A DNA stretch of 7,387 nucleotides from Spirochaetia bacterium. GTDB lineage: Bacteria > Spirochaetota > Spirochaetia > Treponematales > Breznakiellaceae. The notes under the pieces were generated by a model, which worked only from the letters and a program-made list of their open reading frames with translations, had not been told where the DNA came from and did not search any database. Shown here in pieces: positions 1 to 6,516 of this stretch; the stretch's first letter is position 1, and each line of letters begins with the position of its first letter. Location: assembly GCA_025997715.1 (NCBI GenBank), contig BNUY01000144.1, positions 1-7,387 on the forward strand, in the 5' to 3' direction. The position numbers and the translations under genes were made by a program.

Positions 1-64
1 GGAAGAAATAGCCCAGTTAGCGTTAAGTGCGTAAACCGGGCCGGGAGTTGCCGGGGGAAACAAG

Positions 65-82
65 ATTTTTCGTAAGAAAAAT
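65..82. other. Short perfect hairpin
   Basis: ATTTTTC (65-71) and GAAAAAT (76-82) form a perfect 7-bp stem with a GTAA tetraloop. It lies about 30 bp after a stop codon (TAA 32-34) that could end a gene lying to the left of the window. The T-rich arm makes it a weak candidate transcription end. It is AT-only apart from one pair, so stability is modest and the role is uncertain. Confidence 0.3.
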
Positions 83-111
83 TAGCGAATTCCCTTGACA
101 AGAAACATAGG

Positions 112-217
112 AGGCGCCGAAGGCGACAAAGGAAGATGAAGATGAGGGATAGCCAGGTCCCGAAGTGGTCTTCTCTTCCCTTTTGCGCGCCTTCGGCGCC
201 TTTGCGGTTAAAAATTC
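112..217. repeat. Dispersed palindromic repeat, copy 1
   Basis: This is a long imperfect inverted repeat. The left arm (112-136) has the core AGGCGCCGAAGGCG at 112-125. The right arm (174-201) has its exact complement at 188-201, and the outer GGAAGA/TCTTCC segments also pair across a loop of about 37 nt. It is followed by GCGGTTAAAAATTC at 204-217. A second copy with the same core words and the same right flank lies at 4151-4233. It starts about 20 bp beyond the stop of the minus-strand permease gene, so in that transcript it would form a strong 3' stem. No T-tract follows the stem on that strand, so a terminator role is not shown. Confidence 0.7.
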
Positions 218-236
218 TTCTATGATAAGGAAACCC

Positions 237-1628
237 TTATACCAATATCAGTGACAGAATGAACACCCCAACCATACCGCAGACACCTTCAATGAGGGTC
301 GCGGTGGTCTGGGTTTTATAGCCCTGCTCGGGGGTCATGCCGCCGAAGTTGGTGACCACCCAGAAGTAGGAGTCGTTGGCGTGGGACACGGTCATGGCTC
401 CGGCGCCGATGGCTATAACGGTCAGGGCGGTACGGGCAGGGGAGTCCAGGTTCAGCACGCCAAGGAGGGGCGCAACGATGCCCGCGGTGGTGGTGAGGGC
501 CACGGTGGAAGAGCCCTGGGCGGTTTTCAGAATCGCCGAGAGCAGGAAGGGGAAGAAGATACCCACGGTGGCAATGGCCTGAGAATTGGTGGTGATAAAC
601 CGGACGATGTCGGTGGAGGCGATTACCCGGCCCAGAACGCCGCCGGCTGCGGTGATGAACAGGATGGGGCCCACCACCTTCAGGGTCTCGTTGGTGATGT
701 CATAGAACTTGTCCAGTTTCCCGGCGATCCCGATCTGCCAGACGGCGAAGAGGACGCCAACCGCCAATGCAATGATGGGGGTTCCCAGGAAGGTGGTGAT
801 CTGAAAAGCAAAGCCGGTCCATTTTGCCATGGAGGCGATGGAACCCAGGGCCATGAGGAGGATGGGCACGATAATCGGGGCCAGGGAAATACAGCCGTTG
901 GGGAGCTTCCCGTAACCGGCGACGATTTCCTCGTAGCTCTTGGTAACCCCGTCGATGTCCACATCTTCCCTGGACTTTACTTTCTTCCCGATGTACTGGG
1001 CATAGAGGATGCCGCCGATAAGGGCGGGGATGGAAACCAGTACGCCCAGACCCATGACCAGGAGCAGGTTATTGCCCGCCCCCAGGGTGTTGGCCGCCGC
1101 GATGGGGCCGGGGGTTGGGGGAATAAACACGTGGGATGCGTAGAGGCCGGTGGACAGGGCGACGGTCATAGCGACACTGCTCACCCTGGTGCGTTTGACC
1201 AGGGCTTTCCGGATGGGGTCCAGGATGACGAAGCCCGAGTCGCAAAATACGGGGATGGATACCACCCAGCCCATGATCTGCATGGCCAGGACCGGATGTT
1301 TGGGCCCCACCACCTTGATGACCATGTCCGCCAGCTTAAAGGCCGCCCCGGTGGCTTCCAGTATCGTGCCGATGAGGGCCCCCAGGATGATGACGATACC
1401 GATGCTGGTGAAGGTTCCCGAGAACCCCGCGCCGATTACGTTGGCGATACCCTGGACGACGCTTTTGTCCGCCCTGGTAACGTTGACCAGGGGAATCCCC
1501 CCAATCAGCCCGAAAATCAAGGACACCGCCATAATTGAAAGGAAGGGGTGTATCTTGAATTTGGAAATTGCAAGGATCATCACGATTATCGCCAGGATAA
1601 AAACGATGATAAGGCCAAAACCTGTCAT
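237..1628 (-). CDS. GntP-family gluconate/organic-acid:H+ symporter
   Basis: This is a 463-residue integral membrane permease of the GntP family, which imports gluconate or related sugar and hydroxy acids with protons. It is hydrophobic throughout, with roughly 12 or more membrane segments beginning right at the N-terminus (FGLIIVFILAIIVMILA). Family hallmarks are HVFIPPTPGPIAAAN at about 166-180, AQGSSTVALTTTAG at about 370-383 and SHANDSYFWV at about 415-424. Length matches the family norm of about 450 residues. The start is the ATG at 1626-1628, preceded by a GGAGGT ribosome site with 6-nt spacing. A longer in-frame TTG at 1688 is rejected because it falls inside the -35 box and would add a non-membrane 20-residue tail. 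The gene is divergent from the glycosyltransferase gene, apparently monocistronic, and followed by the repeat at 112-217. The substrate cannot be read from the sequence; no adjacent gluconate-pathway gene pins it down. Confidence 0.93.
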   Translation of the reverse strand: MTGFGLIIVFILAIIVMILAISKFKIHPFLSIMAVSLIFGLIGGIPLVNVTRADKSVVQGIANVIGAGFSGTFTSIGIVIILGALIGTILEATGAAFKLADMVIKVVGPKHPVLAMQIMGWVVSIPVFCDSGFVILDPIRKALVKRTRVSSVAMTVALSTGLYASHVFIPPTPGPIAAANTLGAGNNLLLVMGLGVLVSIPALIGGILYAQYIGKKVKSREDVDIDGVTKSYEEIVAGYGKLPNGCISLAPIIVPILLMALGSIASMAKWTGFAFQITTFLGTPIIALAVGVLFAVWQIGIAGKLDKFYDITNETLKVVGPILFITAAGGVLGRVIASTDIVRFITTNSQAIATVGIFFPFLLSAILKTAQGSSTVALTTTAGIVAPLLGVLNLDSPARTALTVIAIGAGAMTVSHANDSYFWVVTNFGGMTPEQGYKTQTTATLIEGVCGMVGVFILSLILV

Positions 1629-1634
1629 AAAAAT

Positions 1635-1688
1635 ACCTCCTTTATGGATTATTGGTCTATGATACACCGGGGATCCGGGACTTGTCAA
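1635..1688 (-). promoter_or_regulatory. σ70-type promoter and RBS of the GntP permease gene
   Basis: On the minus strand a perfect -35 TTGACA (1683-1688) is followed, after 18 bp, by TATCAT (1659-1664, 5 of 6 to consensus). This gives a 5' leader of about 25 nt that ends with GGAGGT (1635-1640), 6 nt before the ATG. The spacer holds an imperfect palindrome CCGGGGATCCGG (1667-1678) that could be an operator, but this is speculative. The -35 lies 8 bp from the -35 of the oppositely directed promoter. Confidence 0.65.
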
Positions 1689-1696
1689 ATTCCTTA

Positions 1697-1725
1697 TTGT
1701 CCCCGCCCATTTCTTGACGTATAGT
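1697..1725 (+). promoter_or_regulatory. σ70-type promoter of the glycosyltransferase-HAD operon
   Basis: TTGTCC (1697-1702) and TATAGT (1720-1725) are separated by 17 bp. The -10 ends only 6 nt before the ATG at 1732, so the expected transcription start falls on or next to the start codon. The promoter of the acetyltransferase gene (4269-4297) has the same -10 hexamer and the same spacing, which supports both calls. Confidence 0.6.
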
Positions 1726-1731
1726 AGAAAA

Positions 1732-3150
1732 ATGCGTATCGCGTTAATCCATTATCATCTGCGCCGAGGGGGAGTTACTTCGGTGATCATGAATCAGGCG
1801 CAGGCCTTGATAGACGCCGGGGAGGAGGTGCTGGTTATCGCCGGGGAGGGGGAACTTGGCTCAAAAAAGCTTGCCATTCCCGTGGCGGTAGTTGAGGGCC
1901 TCCGGTATGACCGCGACCGGGAGAGTACGCCGGAAAGCGCCGGGGCGGAAGCGCTTGCGGACGCTATTACCGGGGCCATGAACGCCCATTGGGGGGCTCT
2001 GGCGGATATCCTCCATGTCCATAACCCCCTGCTCCGGAAAAACGCCGCCCTGATCCCGGCCCTGCAAATCCTGCAAAGCCGGGGGCTCAAGCTTCTCCTG
2101 CAAAACCATGATTTAGCCGAAGACTTCAGGCCTAATGTCTATGCCCGGGGCGAGGAATACCCCGCAAATTGCCATTACGCGGTGATCAACAGCCGGGATC
2201 GCTCGTTCCTGCTCCGGGCGGGGCTGAAACCCGAGGGGCTCCACCTGCTGCCGAACGAGGTACACCCTATCAGCCCGGCCCCGGACCTGTGCCGGAACCG
2301 GTACCTCTACCCGGTCAGGGCTTTGCAGCGGAAAAACATTGGCGAGGCGCTGCTCCTTTCTCTGTTCATCCCCCCCGGACGGACCGTGGCCATTACCCTG
2401 CCCCCTACCACGGCGAAGGATATCGGCATCTACCGGGACTGGATGGCGTTTGCCCGGGAACTGGATCTGCCGGTGGAGTTTGAACTGGGGCTCAAGACAT
2501 CCCTGGAGGATAGTTACGGAAGCGCCCTGGGGATCATCACCACATCGGTTAAGGAGGGGTTCGGCTTCTCCTATCTGGATCCCTGGACGGCGGGGCGGAC
2601 GGTTATGGGCAGACGCATCAACTATGTGTGCCGGGATTTTGAAAGCGCCGGCATTCAGTTCGATTCCCTGTATTCCGCCCTGAATATTCCCATGGTGTAT
2701 ATTTCCGGGGCCATTCTCCGGGGAAAAATGGAACATACCATGATGTCGGTCTATAAACGTTTTGGCATGGACCCGCCCCGGTACATCATCAAAATGATGG
2801 ACGAAGACCTGTCTTCCCGGGACGTGATGGATTTCGGCCGCCTTGATGAAAAAACCCAGGGGGGTATCATCCGGATTATGGCCGCGAACCGGCGGGTGTT
2901 CCAGGATATTGCCGATATAAATCCCTTCCTGCGGCAACTGGCGAATTGGCAGCCCAATGAGGATGTGATACAGGCAAACCGGCAAAAGGCGCTGGAATTT
3001 TATGGAAGGGAACCGATACTAAAACTATTGCAGGAAACCTATCAATCGGTACTGCATACCCCGGTGGCCCATAAAATCACCAAATCTATCCTGCTGGAAC
3101 TCTACCTGGACCCCTTCCAGATTTCCCTGGTCGGGGTTGGCAATGACTGA
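1732..3150 (+). CDS. GT4-like glycosyltransferase
   Basis: This is a 472-residue, probably cytoplasmic sugar transferase with the GT-B fold of family 4. The N-terminus (MRIALIHYHLRRGGVTSVIM) is the typical first β-strand and glycine-rich loop. LLLQNHDLAEDFRP lies at about 121-134 and YPVRALQRKNIGEALLLS at about 193-210 marks the start of the second Rossmann domain. TTSVKEGFGFSYLDPW at about 270-285 corresponds to the family's E-x7-E donor-binding motif, here with E275 and D283. A C-terminal extension of roughly 100 residues beyond that domain is longer than in most GT4 enzymes. The start is set by the conserved N-terminal strand. No ribosome site precedes it, and a GTG at 1783 with a GGGGGAG site would cut off that strand. 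The last 8 bp overlap the HAD gene, implying coupled synthesis. Donor and acceptor are unknown; a soluble glycoside or a cell-surface glycan are both possible. Confidence 0.85.
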   Translation: MRIALIHYHLRRGGVTSVIMNQAQALIDAGEEVLVIAGEGELGSKKLAIPVAVVEGLRYDRDRESTPESAGAEALADAITGAMNAHWGALADILHVHNPLLRKNAALIPALQILQSRGLKLLLQNHDLAEDFRPNVYARGEEYPANCHYAVINSRDRSFLLRAGLKPEGLHLLPNEVHPISPAPDLCRNRYLYPVRALQRKNIGEALLLSLFIPPGRTVAITLPPTTAKDIGIYRDWMAFARELDLPVEFELGLKTSLEDSYGSALGIITTSVKEGFGFSYLDPWTAGRTVMGRRINYVCRDFESAGIQFDSLYSALNIPMVYISGAILRGKMEHTMMSVYKRFGMDPPRYIIKMMDEDLSSRDVMDFGRLDEKTQGGIIRIMAANRRVFQDIADINPFLRQLANWQPNEDVIQANRQKALEFYGREPILKLLQETYQSVLHTPVAHKITKSILLELYLDPFQISLVGVGND

Positions 3151-4075
3151 CCTGGTAAGCCTTATCCGGCAATCCTCCGCTCCCCTACCCCTGTTTCCCC
3201 CGCCGGATTTACCGCCGGACCTGGAAGCCGCGAGGTTCGATGTGTTCCCCGGCGCACCCCCAATCAGGGACATTCACACGGTGATTTTTGATGTCTACGG
3301 GACCCTCTTCATTTCCGCCGCCGGCGACATAAGCAGTACCGCTGATGAGCCCCATTACCGCCTTGATAGCCTGGCGGCGGAATACGGCCTGTCCGCAGAA
3401 GAACTGCGCGGGTATTTCCGGAGTGAAGTACTGAAACGGCACAGAGAACTTGGTTTCAAGGAGAAACTGCAAAGGAAAACCGCGTACCCGGAATTGCGGG
3501 TGGAGGAGATTTGGGCTGAGTTCTTGGCAGAGCGCAGGGATAGTGTTAGGGGGCCTATGCCCCTTATTGACGAAAGCCGGGAACTGGCCCTGCGATACGA
3601 ACTGACGGTAAACCCGGTGTATCCCATGCCCGGCGCGGAGAATACCCTGGCGATACTCCGGGACCGGGGCCTACGGCTGGGGCTCATTTCCAACGCGCAG
3701 TTTTTCACCCCCCTCCTGTTTGAGGCCTTTTTTGGCGGCTCACCGGCAGCGCTGGGTTTTGATCGGGAACTGCTGATCTACTCCTTTGAAATAGGGGAAG
3801 CGAAACCCTCCCCTGCGCTCTTTACCCCCGCAGCCCGGCGCATTCTTGCCCTGGGGCTGAAACCAGAACATGTCCTCTATGTGGGAAACGATATGCTCAA
3901 CGATATATTTGCCGCGTCCCAGGCGGGTTTTAAGACCGCCCTGTTCGCCGGAGATAGCCGTTCCCTGCGCCTCCGGGACGGGGACGGCAGGGTACAAGGC
4001 CTCCGGCCGGACCGGGTTATACGGAATTTGAAGGACGTGAACGAACTGGTTGAACGCCATCAGCCCCGGAATTGA
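3143..4075 (+). CDS. HAD-superfamily hydrolase (haloacid dehalogenase-like, probable phosphatase)
   Basis: This is a 310-residue enzyme with all four HAD motifs in order. Motif I is FDVYGTLF with the nucleophile D50; Y52 takes the place of the usual second Asp, as in the FDxYGT group of haloacid dehalogenases. Motif II is LGLISNAQ (S183), motif III GEAKPSP (K221), and motif IV VLYVGNDMLNDI (D250, D254). The α-helical insert after motif I is the cap (C1 type). An N-terminal extension of about 45 residues, rich in proline, precedes the fold. The ATG at 3143 overlaps the glycosyltransferase stop (ATGACTGA), with a GGGG ribosome site 6 nt upstream; a TTG at 3137 is a possible alternative. Coupling suggests it acts in the same pathway, perhaps removing phosphate from a glycosyl-phosphate product. 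The Tyr in motif I leaves dehalogenase or other chemistry open. Confidence 0.85.
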   Translation: MTDLVSLIRQSSAPLPLFPPPDLPPDLEAARFDVFPGAPPIRDIHTVIFDVYGTLFISAAGDISSTADEPHYRLDSLAAEYGLSAEELRGYFRSEVLKRHRELGFKEKLQRKTAYPELRVEEIWAEFLAERRDSVRGPMPLIDESRELALRYELTVNPVYPMPGAENTLAILRDRGLRLGLISNAQFFTPLLFEAFFGGSPAALGFDRELLIYSFEIGEAKPSPALFTPAARRILALGLKPEHVLYVGNDMLNDIFAASQAGFKTALFAGDSRSLRLRDGDGRVQGLRPDRVIRNLKDVNELVERHQPRN

Positions 4076-4150
4076 GTTGTTTTTTTGCATCAGGGCTTCT
4101 GCATTTACTTTTATTAATCCTGAACCCCACAAAAATCATGAAGAATAATC

Positions 4151-4233
4151 AACCGCAAAGGCGACGAAGGGAATACCCCGTTTCGTATCTTTTTCTTCCT
4201 TCGTCGCCTTTGGCGCCTTCGCGGTTAAAATTC
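4151..4233. repeat. Dispersed palindromic repeat, copy 2
   Basis: The left arm AACCGCAAAGGCGACGAAGG (4151-4170) pairs with the right arm at 4198-4226. That arm carries the complementary words CCTTCGTCGCCTTT and GCGGTT, plus a 9-nt insertion (GGCGCCTTC) that bulges out. The loop is 27 nt. The right flank GCGGTTAAAATTC (4221-4233) matches the flank of copy 1 at 204-217 apart from one A. It lies about 75 bp downstream of the HAD gene and about 35 bp upstream of the acetyltransferase promoter. The rest of the 4076-4268 gap shows no gene or clear terminator; only a T7 run sits at 4080-4086. Confidence 0.75.
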
Positions 4234-4268
4234 CTCAATTTGGTCGGGTTTTTGTAATGTTTTTTGCA

Positions 4269-4297
4269 TTGTCAAAAACAGGAATTTTTTCTATAGT
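4269..4297 (+). promoter_or_regulatory. σ70-type promoter of the serine acetyltransferase gene
   Basis: TTGTCA (4269-4274) and TATAGT (4292-4297) have ideal 17-bp spacing; each matches consensus at 5 of 6 positions. The expected transcription start is at about 4301-4305. The mRNA would therefore begin at or just after the ATG at 4301, with the AGGAGG ribosome site (4304-4309) almost at its 5' end. Confidence 0.7.
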
Positions 4298-4315
4298 TGT
4301 ATGAGGAGGATATCC

Positions 4316-5203
4316 TTGCAGCGACTGCATAAAAGCATAGAAGCCCTGGTGAGTTCCTACGATACCCAGGGTTTGGTAAACCAGGCGGGCAGTGAAAATC
4401 TGCCCAGCCGTGACAGCATTGCGGATATCCTCCGGGGGCTGGACGAACTGGTGTTTCCGGGCTTCCGGGCTTTCGGGGCGCTGGATCACGACAATCTGCG
4501 GCTGGCCACCGGCGAAAAGGTATACCATCTGGCCCGGGAACTTATCGGGGAAGTTGAAAAGAGCATCGCCTTTTCGCTGCGGAAGGGGGAATTTTCCTGC
4601 GGCCATGGCGGCTGCCATGTTGCGGCGGAACTCATTGTGGATGATTTTTTTGACGAGCTTCCCGGGATACGCCGAATGCTTGCCCTGGATCTGCAAGCCG
4701 CCTTTGACGGGGACCCGGCGGCAAAGAGCAGCGCCGAGGTGATCCTCTCCTATCCGGGGTTTGAGGCCATCACCACCTATCGTATCGCGCACTTTTTCTG
4801 GACCCGTGAGGTCCCCCTTATCCCCCGCATCATGAGCGAACTTATCCATGGCCGTACCGGAATCGACATTCATCCCGGCGCAACAATCGGCGAATCTTTT
4901 TTTATTGATCACGGCACCGGGGTGGTGATTGGCGAAACCACGGTGATCGGCAGAAACGTTAAGCTCTATCAGGGAGTAACCCTGGGCGCACTTTCGGTCA
5001 AAAAGGATGAGGCGAACAAAAAACGGCATCCGACAATCGAAGACGGGGTGACCATCTATTCCGGCGCAACCATTCTGGGCGGCGAAACCGTGATAGGCCG
5101 GGGCAGTACCATTGGCGGCAATGTATGGATCACCGAATCGGTACCGCCGGAGGCCATGGTGCATACCTCAGGCGGGGGATCACTTATTCAAAGTACCCGC
5201 TAA
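4316..5203 (+). CDS. cysE: Serine O-acetyltransferase (CysE/EpsC type)
   Basis: This cytoplasmic enzyme moves acetyl from acetyl-CoA to L-serine, giving O-acetylserine for cysteine synthesis. The protein is about 295 residues, the long form with an α-helical N-terminal region (about 1-150), then YRIAHFFW and a left-handed β-helix of hexapeptide repeats. The catalytic pair is visible: D184 in GIDIHPGATIGE and H199 in FIDHGTGVVIGET, equivalent to D143 and H158 of the E. coli enzyme. YQGVTLGALS and KRHPTIEDGVTIYSGATILG follow as in the family. The chosen start is TTG at 4316, six nucleotides after AGGAGG. The in-frame ATG at 4301 lies upstream of that ribosome site and at the predicted transcription start, so it would need leaderless initiation; it adds only MRRIS. 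No O-acetylserine sulfhydrylase is in the window. The kinase gene follows at 21 bp and is probably cotranscribed. Confidence 0.92.
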   Translation: MQRLHKSIEALVSSYDTQGLVNQAGSENLPSRDSIADILRGLDELVFPGFRAFGALDHDNLRLATGEKVYHLARELIGEVEKSIAFSLRKGEFSCGHGGCHVAAELIVDDFFDELPGIRRMLALDLQAAFDGDPAAKSSAEVILSYPGFEAITTYRIAHFFWTREVPLIPRIMSELIHGRTGIDIHPGATIGESFFIDHGTGVVIGETTVIGRNVKLYQGVTLGALSVKKDEANKKRHPTIEDGVTIYSGATILGGETVIGRGSTIGGNVWITESVPPEAMVHTSGGGSLIQSTR

Positions 5204-5224
5204 ACTATATAAGAGGAGTGTGAC

Positions 5225-6187
5225 ATGATTTTAGCCTGCGGCGAAGCGCTTATCGACATGGTACCTATTCAAGGAAACGGCTTCCTGCCTTGTCCCGGCG
5301 GCGGTCCCTACAATACCGCCATAGCCATCGGCCGCCTCGGCGTACCGGTACGTTTCCTGAGCAGACTTTCCACGGACTTCTTCGGAGAGATCCTGGTGGA
5401 CCGGCTTATCAAAAACAATGTGGGGGTAGACCTAATCCCCCGCACGGATCAAAACTCAACCCTGGCCTTTGTCAAACTTGAAGAGGGCAAGGAGCCCCAG
5501 TACATCTTCTACACCGAAGGCGCCGCGGACCGTTCCTTTTCCGTGGAGGACCTCCCCAAAAAACTACCCCCCGAGATCCGGTGCATCTTTTTCGGGTCCA
5601 TTTCCCTGACCGTGGAGCCATCGGCTTCCACCATAGAATCACTAATTGTGCGGGAGGGCGGCAAAAACAGTAATGCTGCTGATGGACCGGTAATTTCCCT
5701 GGACCCCAATGTGCGGCCCTTCATGATCCGCGATAAGAACGCCTATGTCCGCCGTTTTGAAGGATGGGTCGCCGCCTCCACCATTGCCAAAATTTCCGAA
5801 GCGGATTTTGATTTTATCTACCCCGGCCTGGGTCTGGAGCAATCCCTGGAAAAGGTCCTCGGCATGGGCCCCCGTTTAGCCCTTACCACCCTGGGACCCA
5901 GGGGCGCATTGGCCCTGCTCCGCAAAGACGACGGCAGCCTTCTCCGGGTGAGCGCCCCGGTGGTGGACCTTCCGGTGGTGGACACCATCGGCGCAGGGGA
6001 CACCTTCCACGGCGCATTTCTCTCCTGGCTGGAACTCAGGGGCAAGATGTCCCGCACCGCCCTCCCCGCCCTCACCGAAGCGGAACTGTATGACGCCCTG
6101 TTCTTTGCCAACCGCGCCGCCTCCCTGGTCTGCTCACGGCAGGGGGCTGAGCCGCCCACGCTGGCGGAAGTGGAAGCGCTGAAGTAA
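5225..6187 (+). CDS. PfkB-family carbohydrate kinase (probable fructokinase)
   Basis: This is a 320-residue ribokinase/PfkB-fold sugar kinase, which phosphorylates a sugar with ATP in the cytoplasm. The N-terminal CGEALIDMVP is typical of fructokinases. The first family signature GGGPYNTAIAIGRLGVPV lies at about 25-42. The second, DTIGAGDTFHGAFL at about 253-266, holds the anion hole GAGD with the catalytic base D259. SLDPNVRP at about 158-165 is the usual central strand motif, and LTTLGPRGAL at about 220-229 belongs to the ATP site. Length is normal. The start ATG is preceded by AGAGGAG (5212-5218) at 6-nt spacing. It is the second gene after the acetyltransferase and no separate promoter is evident, so the two are probably cotranscribed although no shared pathway is obvious. 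A terminator follows 1 nt after the stop. Fructose is the best substrate guess; other hexoses or nucleosides are possible. Confidence 0.9.
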   Translation: MILACGEALIDMVPIQGNGFLPCPGGGPYNTAIAIGRLGVPVRFLSRLSTDFFGEILVDRLIKNNVGVDLIPRTDQNSTLAFVKLEEGKEPQYIFYTEGAADRSFSVEDLPKKLPPEIRCIFFGSISLTVEPSASTIESLIVREGGKNSNAADGPVISLDPNVRPFMIRDKNAYVRRFEGWVAASTIAKISEADFDFIYPGLGLEQSLEKVLGMGPRLALTTLGPRGALALLRKDDGSLLRVSAPVVDLPVVDTIGAGDTFHGAFLSWLELRGKMSRTALPALTEAELYDALFFANRAASLVCSRQGAEPPTLAEVEALK

Positions 6188-6188
6188 T

Positions 6189-6214
6189 GCGGTACATTTT
6201 ACCGCTATTTTCCC
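6189..6214 (+). terminator. Intrinsic terminator after the PfkB kinase gene
   Basis: GCGGTA (6189-6194) pairs perfectly with TACCGC (6200-6205) around a 5-nt loop and is followed by the T-rich run TATTTT. It starts 1 nt after the stop codon and ends the acetyltransferase-kinase transcript. Confidence 0.7.
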
Positions 6215-6216
6215 AT

Positions 6217-6242
6217 AAAAAAAGTGGGTGTTACCCCACTTT
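6217..6242 (-). terminator. Intrinsic terminator of the tRNA-Ala gene
   Basis: On the minus strand an 8-bp perfect stem AAAGTGGG/CCCACTTT (6235-6242 with 6221-6228) encloses a 6-nt loop and runs into an uninterrupted T-tract (7 Ts read from 6223 to 6217). It begins 5 nt beyond the tRNA 3' end. It is tail to tail with the kinase terminator, so the two converging transcription units end separately. Confidence 0.85.
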
Positions 6243-6247
6243 AGTCC

Positions 6248-6321
6248 TGGAGGTGAGGGGAATTGAACCCCTGACCTCGTGAATGCCATTCAGGCGCTCT
6301 AGCCAACTGAGCTACACCCCC
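6248..6321 (-). tRNA. tRNA-Ala (anticodon GGC)
   Basis: This is a 74-nt cloverleaf. The acceptor is GGGGGTG/CACCTCC with discriminator A73, the D-arm is GCTC/GAGC with a 9-nt loop, and the T-arm is AGGGG/CCCCT with loop TTCAATT. The anticodon loop ATGGCAT gives anticodon GGC, which reads GCC and GCU. The acceptor carries the G3-U70 pair, the identity mark for alanyl-tRNA synthetase, which confirms alanine. CCA is not encoded (GGA follows A73), so it must be added enzymatically. The anticodon stem CCTGA/TCACG contains a C-C mismatch at position 28-42, unusual for an otherwise perfect tRNA. Confidence 0.95.
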
Positions 6322-6388
6322 GGATATCTTCTTATATATAGTGTTTATTCCGTTAACTACACGGCGCTATTTATATGTAGACTTTGTT

Positions 6389-6417
6389 ATATTAGTTTAT
6401 TCCGTTTTTCTTGTCAA
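6389..6417 (-). promoter_or_regulatory. Likely promoter of the tRNA-Ala gene
   Basis: On the minus strand a perfect -35 TTGACA (6412-6417) and TAATAT (6389-6394, 4 of 6) are 17 bp apart. This places the start about 60 nt upstream of the mature tRNA end. A second AT-rich box, TATATA at 6333-6338, lies nearer the tRNA, but nothing resembling a -35 stands at the right distance. The 12-mer GTTTATTCCGTT (plus strand) occurs inside this promoter spacer (6395-6406) and again at 6343-6354. Confidence 0.5.
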
Positions 6418-6420
6418 TAG

Positions 6421-6448
6421 GGTATGAGGGTATAAGTTTTGGTATAAG
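6421..6448. repeat. Three short direct repeats GGTATRAG
   Basis: The units are GGTATGAG (6421-6428), GGTATAAG (6429-6436) and GGTATAAG (6441-6448), the last after a TTTT spacer. They lie immediately upstream of the tRNA promoter -35 as read on the minus strand, where an upstream activating element or a protein-binding site would sit. Function is unknown. Confidence 0.45.
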
Positions 6449-6449
6449 T

Positions 6450-6471
6450 AAAAAAAGCCCCCGGACCGGGC
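6450..6471 (-). terminator. Possible intrinsic terminator, minus strand
   Basis: Read on the minus strand, GCCC and GGGC (6471-6468 with 6460-6457) close a GC-rich hairpin followed by seven Ts (6456-6450). The stem is short and has alternative pairings. It lies about 170 nt beyond the stop of the nuclease-like gene and could end the transcript from the hicA side before it enters the tRNA promoter. Confidence 0.4.
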
Positions 6472-6516
6472 AACCCGCTTCTTGAATACTCCCCCGTAAA
6501 AAAATGAATTACCCCC

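Noticed and set aside
2..34. Possible C-terminal tail of an upstream plus-strand gene (EEIAQLALSA, then TAA).
   Set aside because: Only ten codons are visible, with no motif or context to support it; it is plausible but unsupported.
381..1538. Long plus-strand open frame of 385 codons.
   Set aside because: It is antisense to the GntP permease, rich in Gly, Asp and Gln in the pattern of a complementary-strand shadow, and has no family motif.
1629..1688. Longer N-terminus for the GntP permease, starting at a TTG at 1688.
   Set aside because: The TTG is part of the -35 box, the added residues are unlike a permease start, and the ATG at 1628 has a perfect ribosome site.
2113..2985. Minus-strand open frame of 290 codons.
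   Set aside because: It lies fully inside and antisense to the glycosyltransferase gene, has no recognisable domain and is a high-GC shadow.
4072..4257. Small plus-strand ORF of 61 codons after the HAD gene.
   Set aside because: It starts with TTG without a ribosome site and runs through the palindromic repeat.
4235..5164. Minus-strand open frame of 309 codons.
   Set aside because: It is antisense to the serine acetyltransferase, whose catalytic motifs are unambiguous.
6248..6321. tRNA 3' end as an attachment site for an integrated element.
   Set aside because: The accessory-looking genes lie on the 5' side of the tRNA; the 3' side adjoins the kinase gene, and no repeat of the tRNA 3' end is found in the window.
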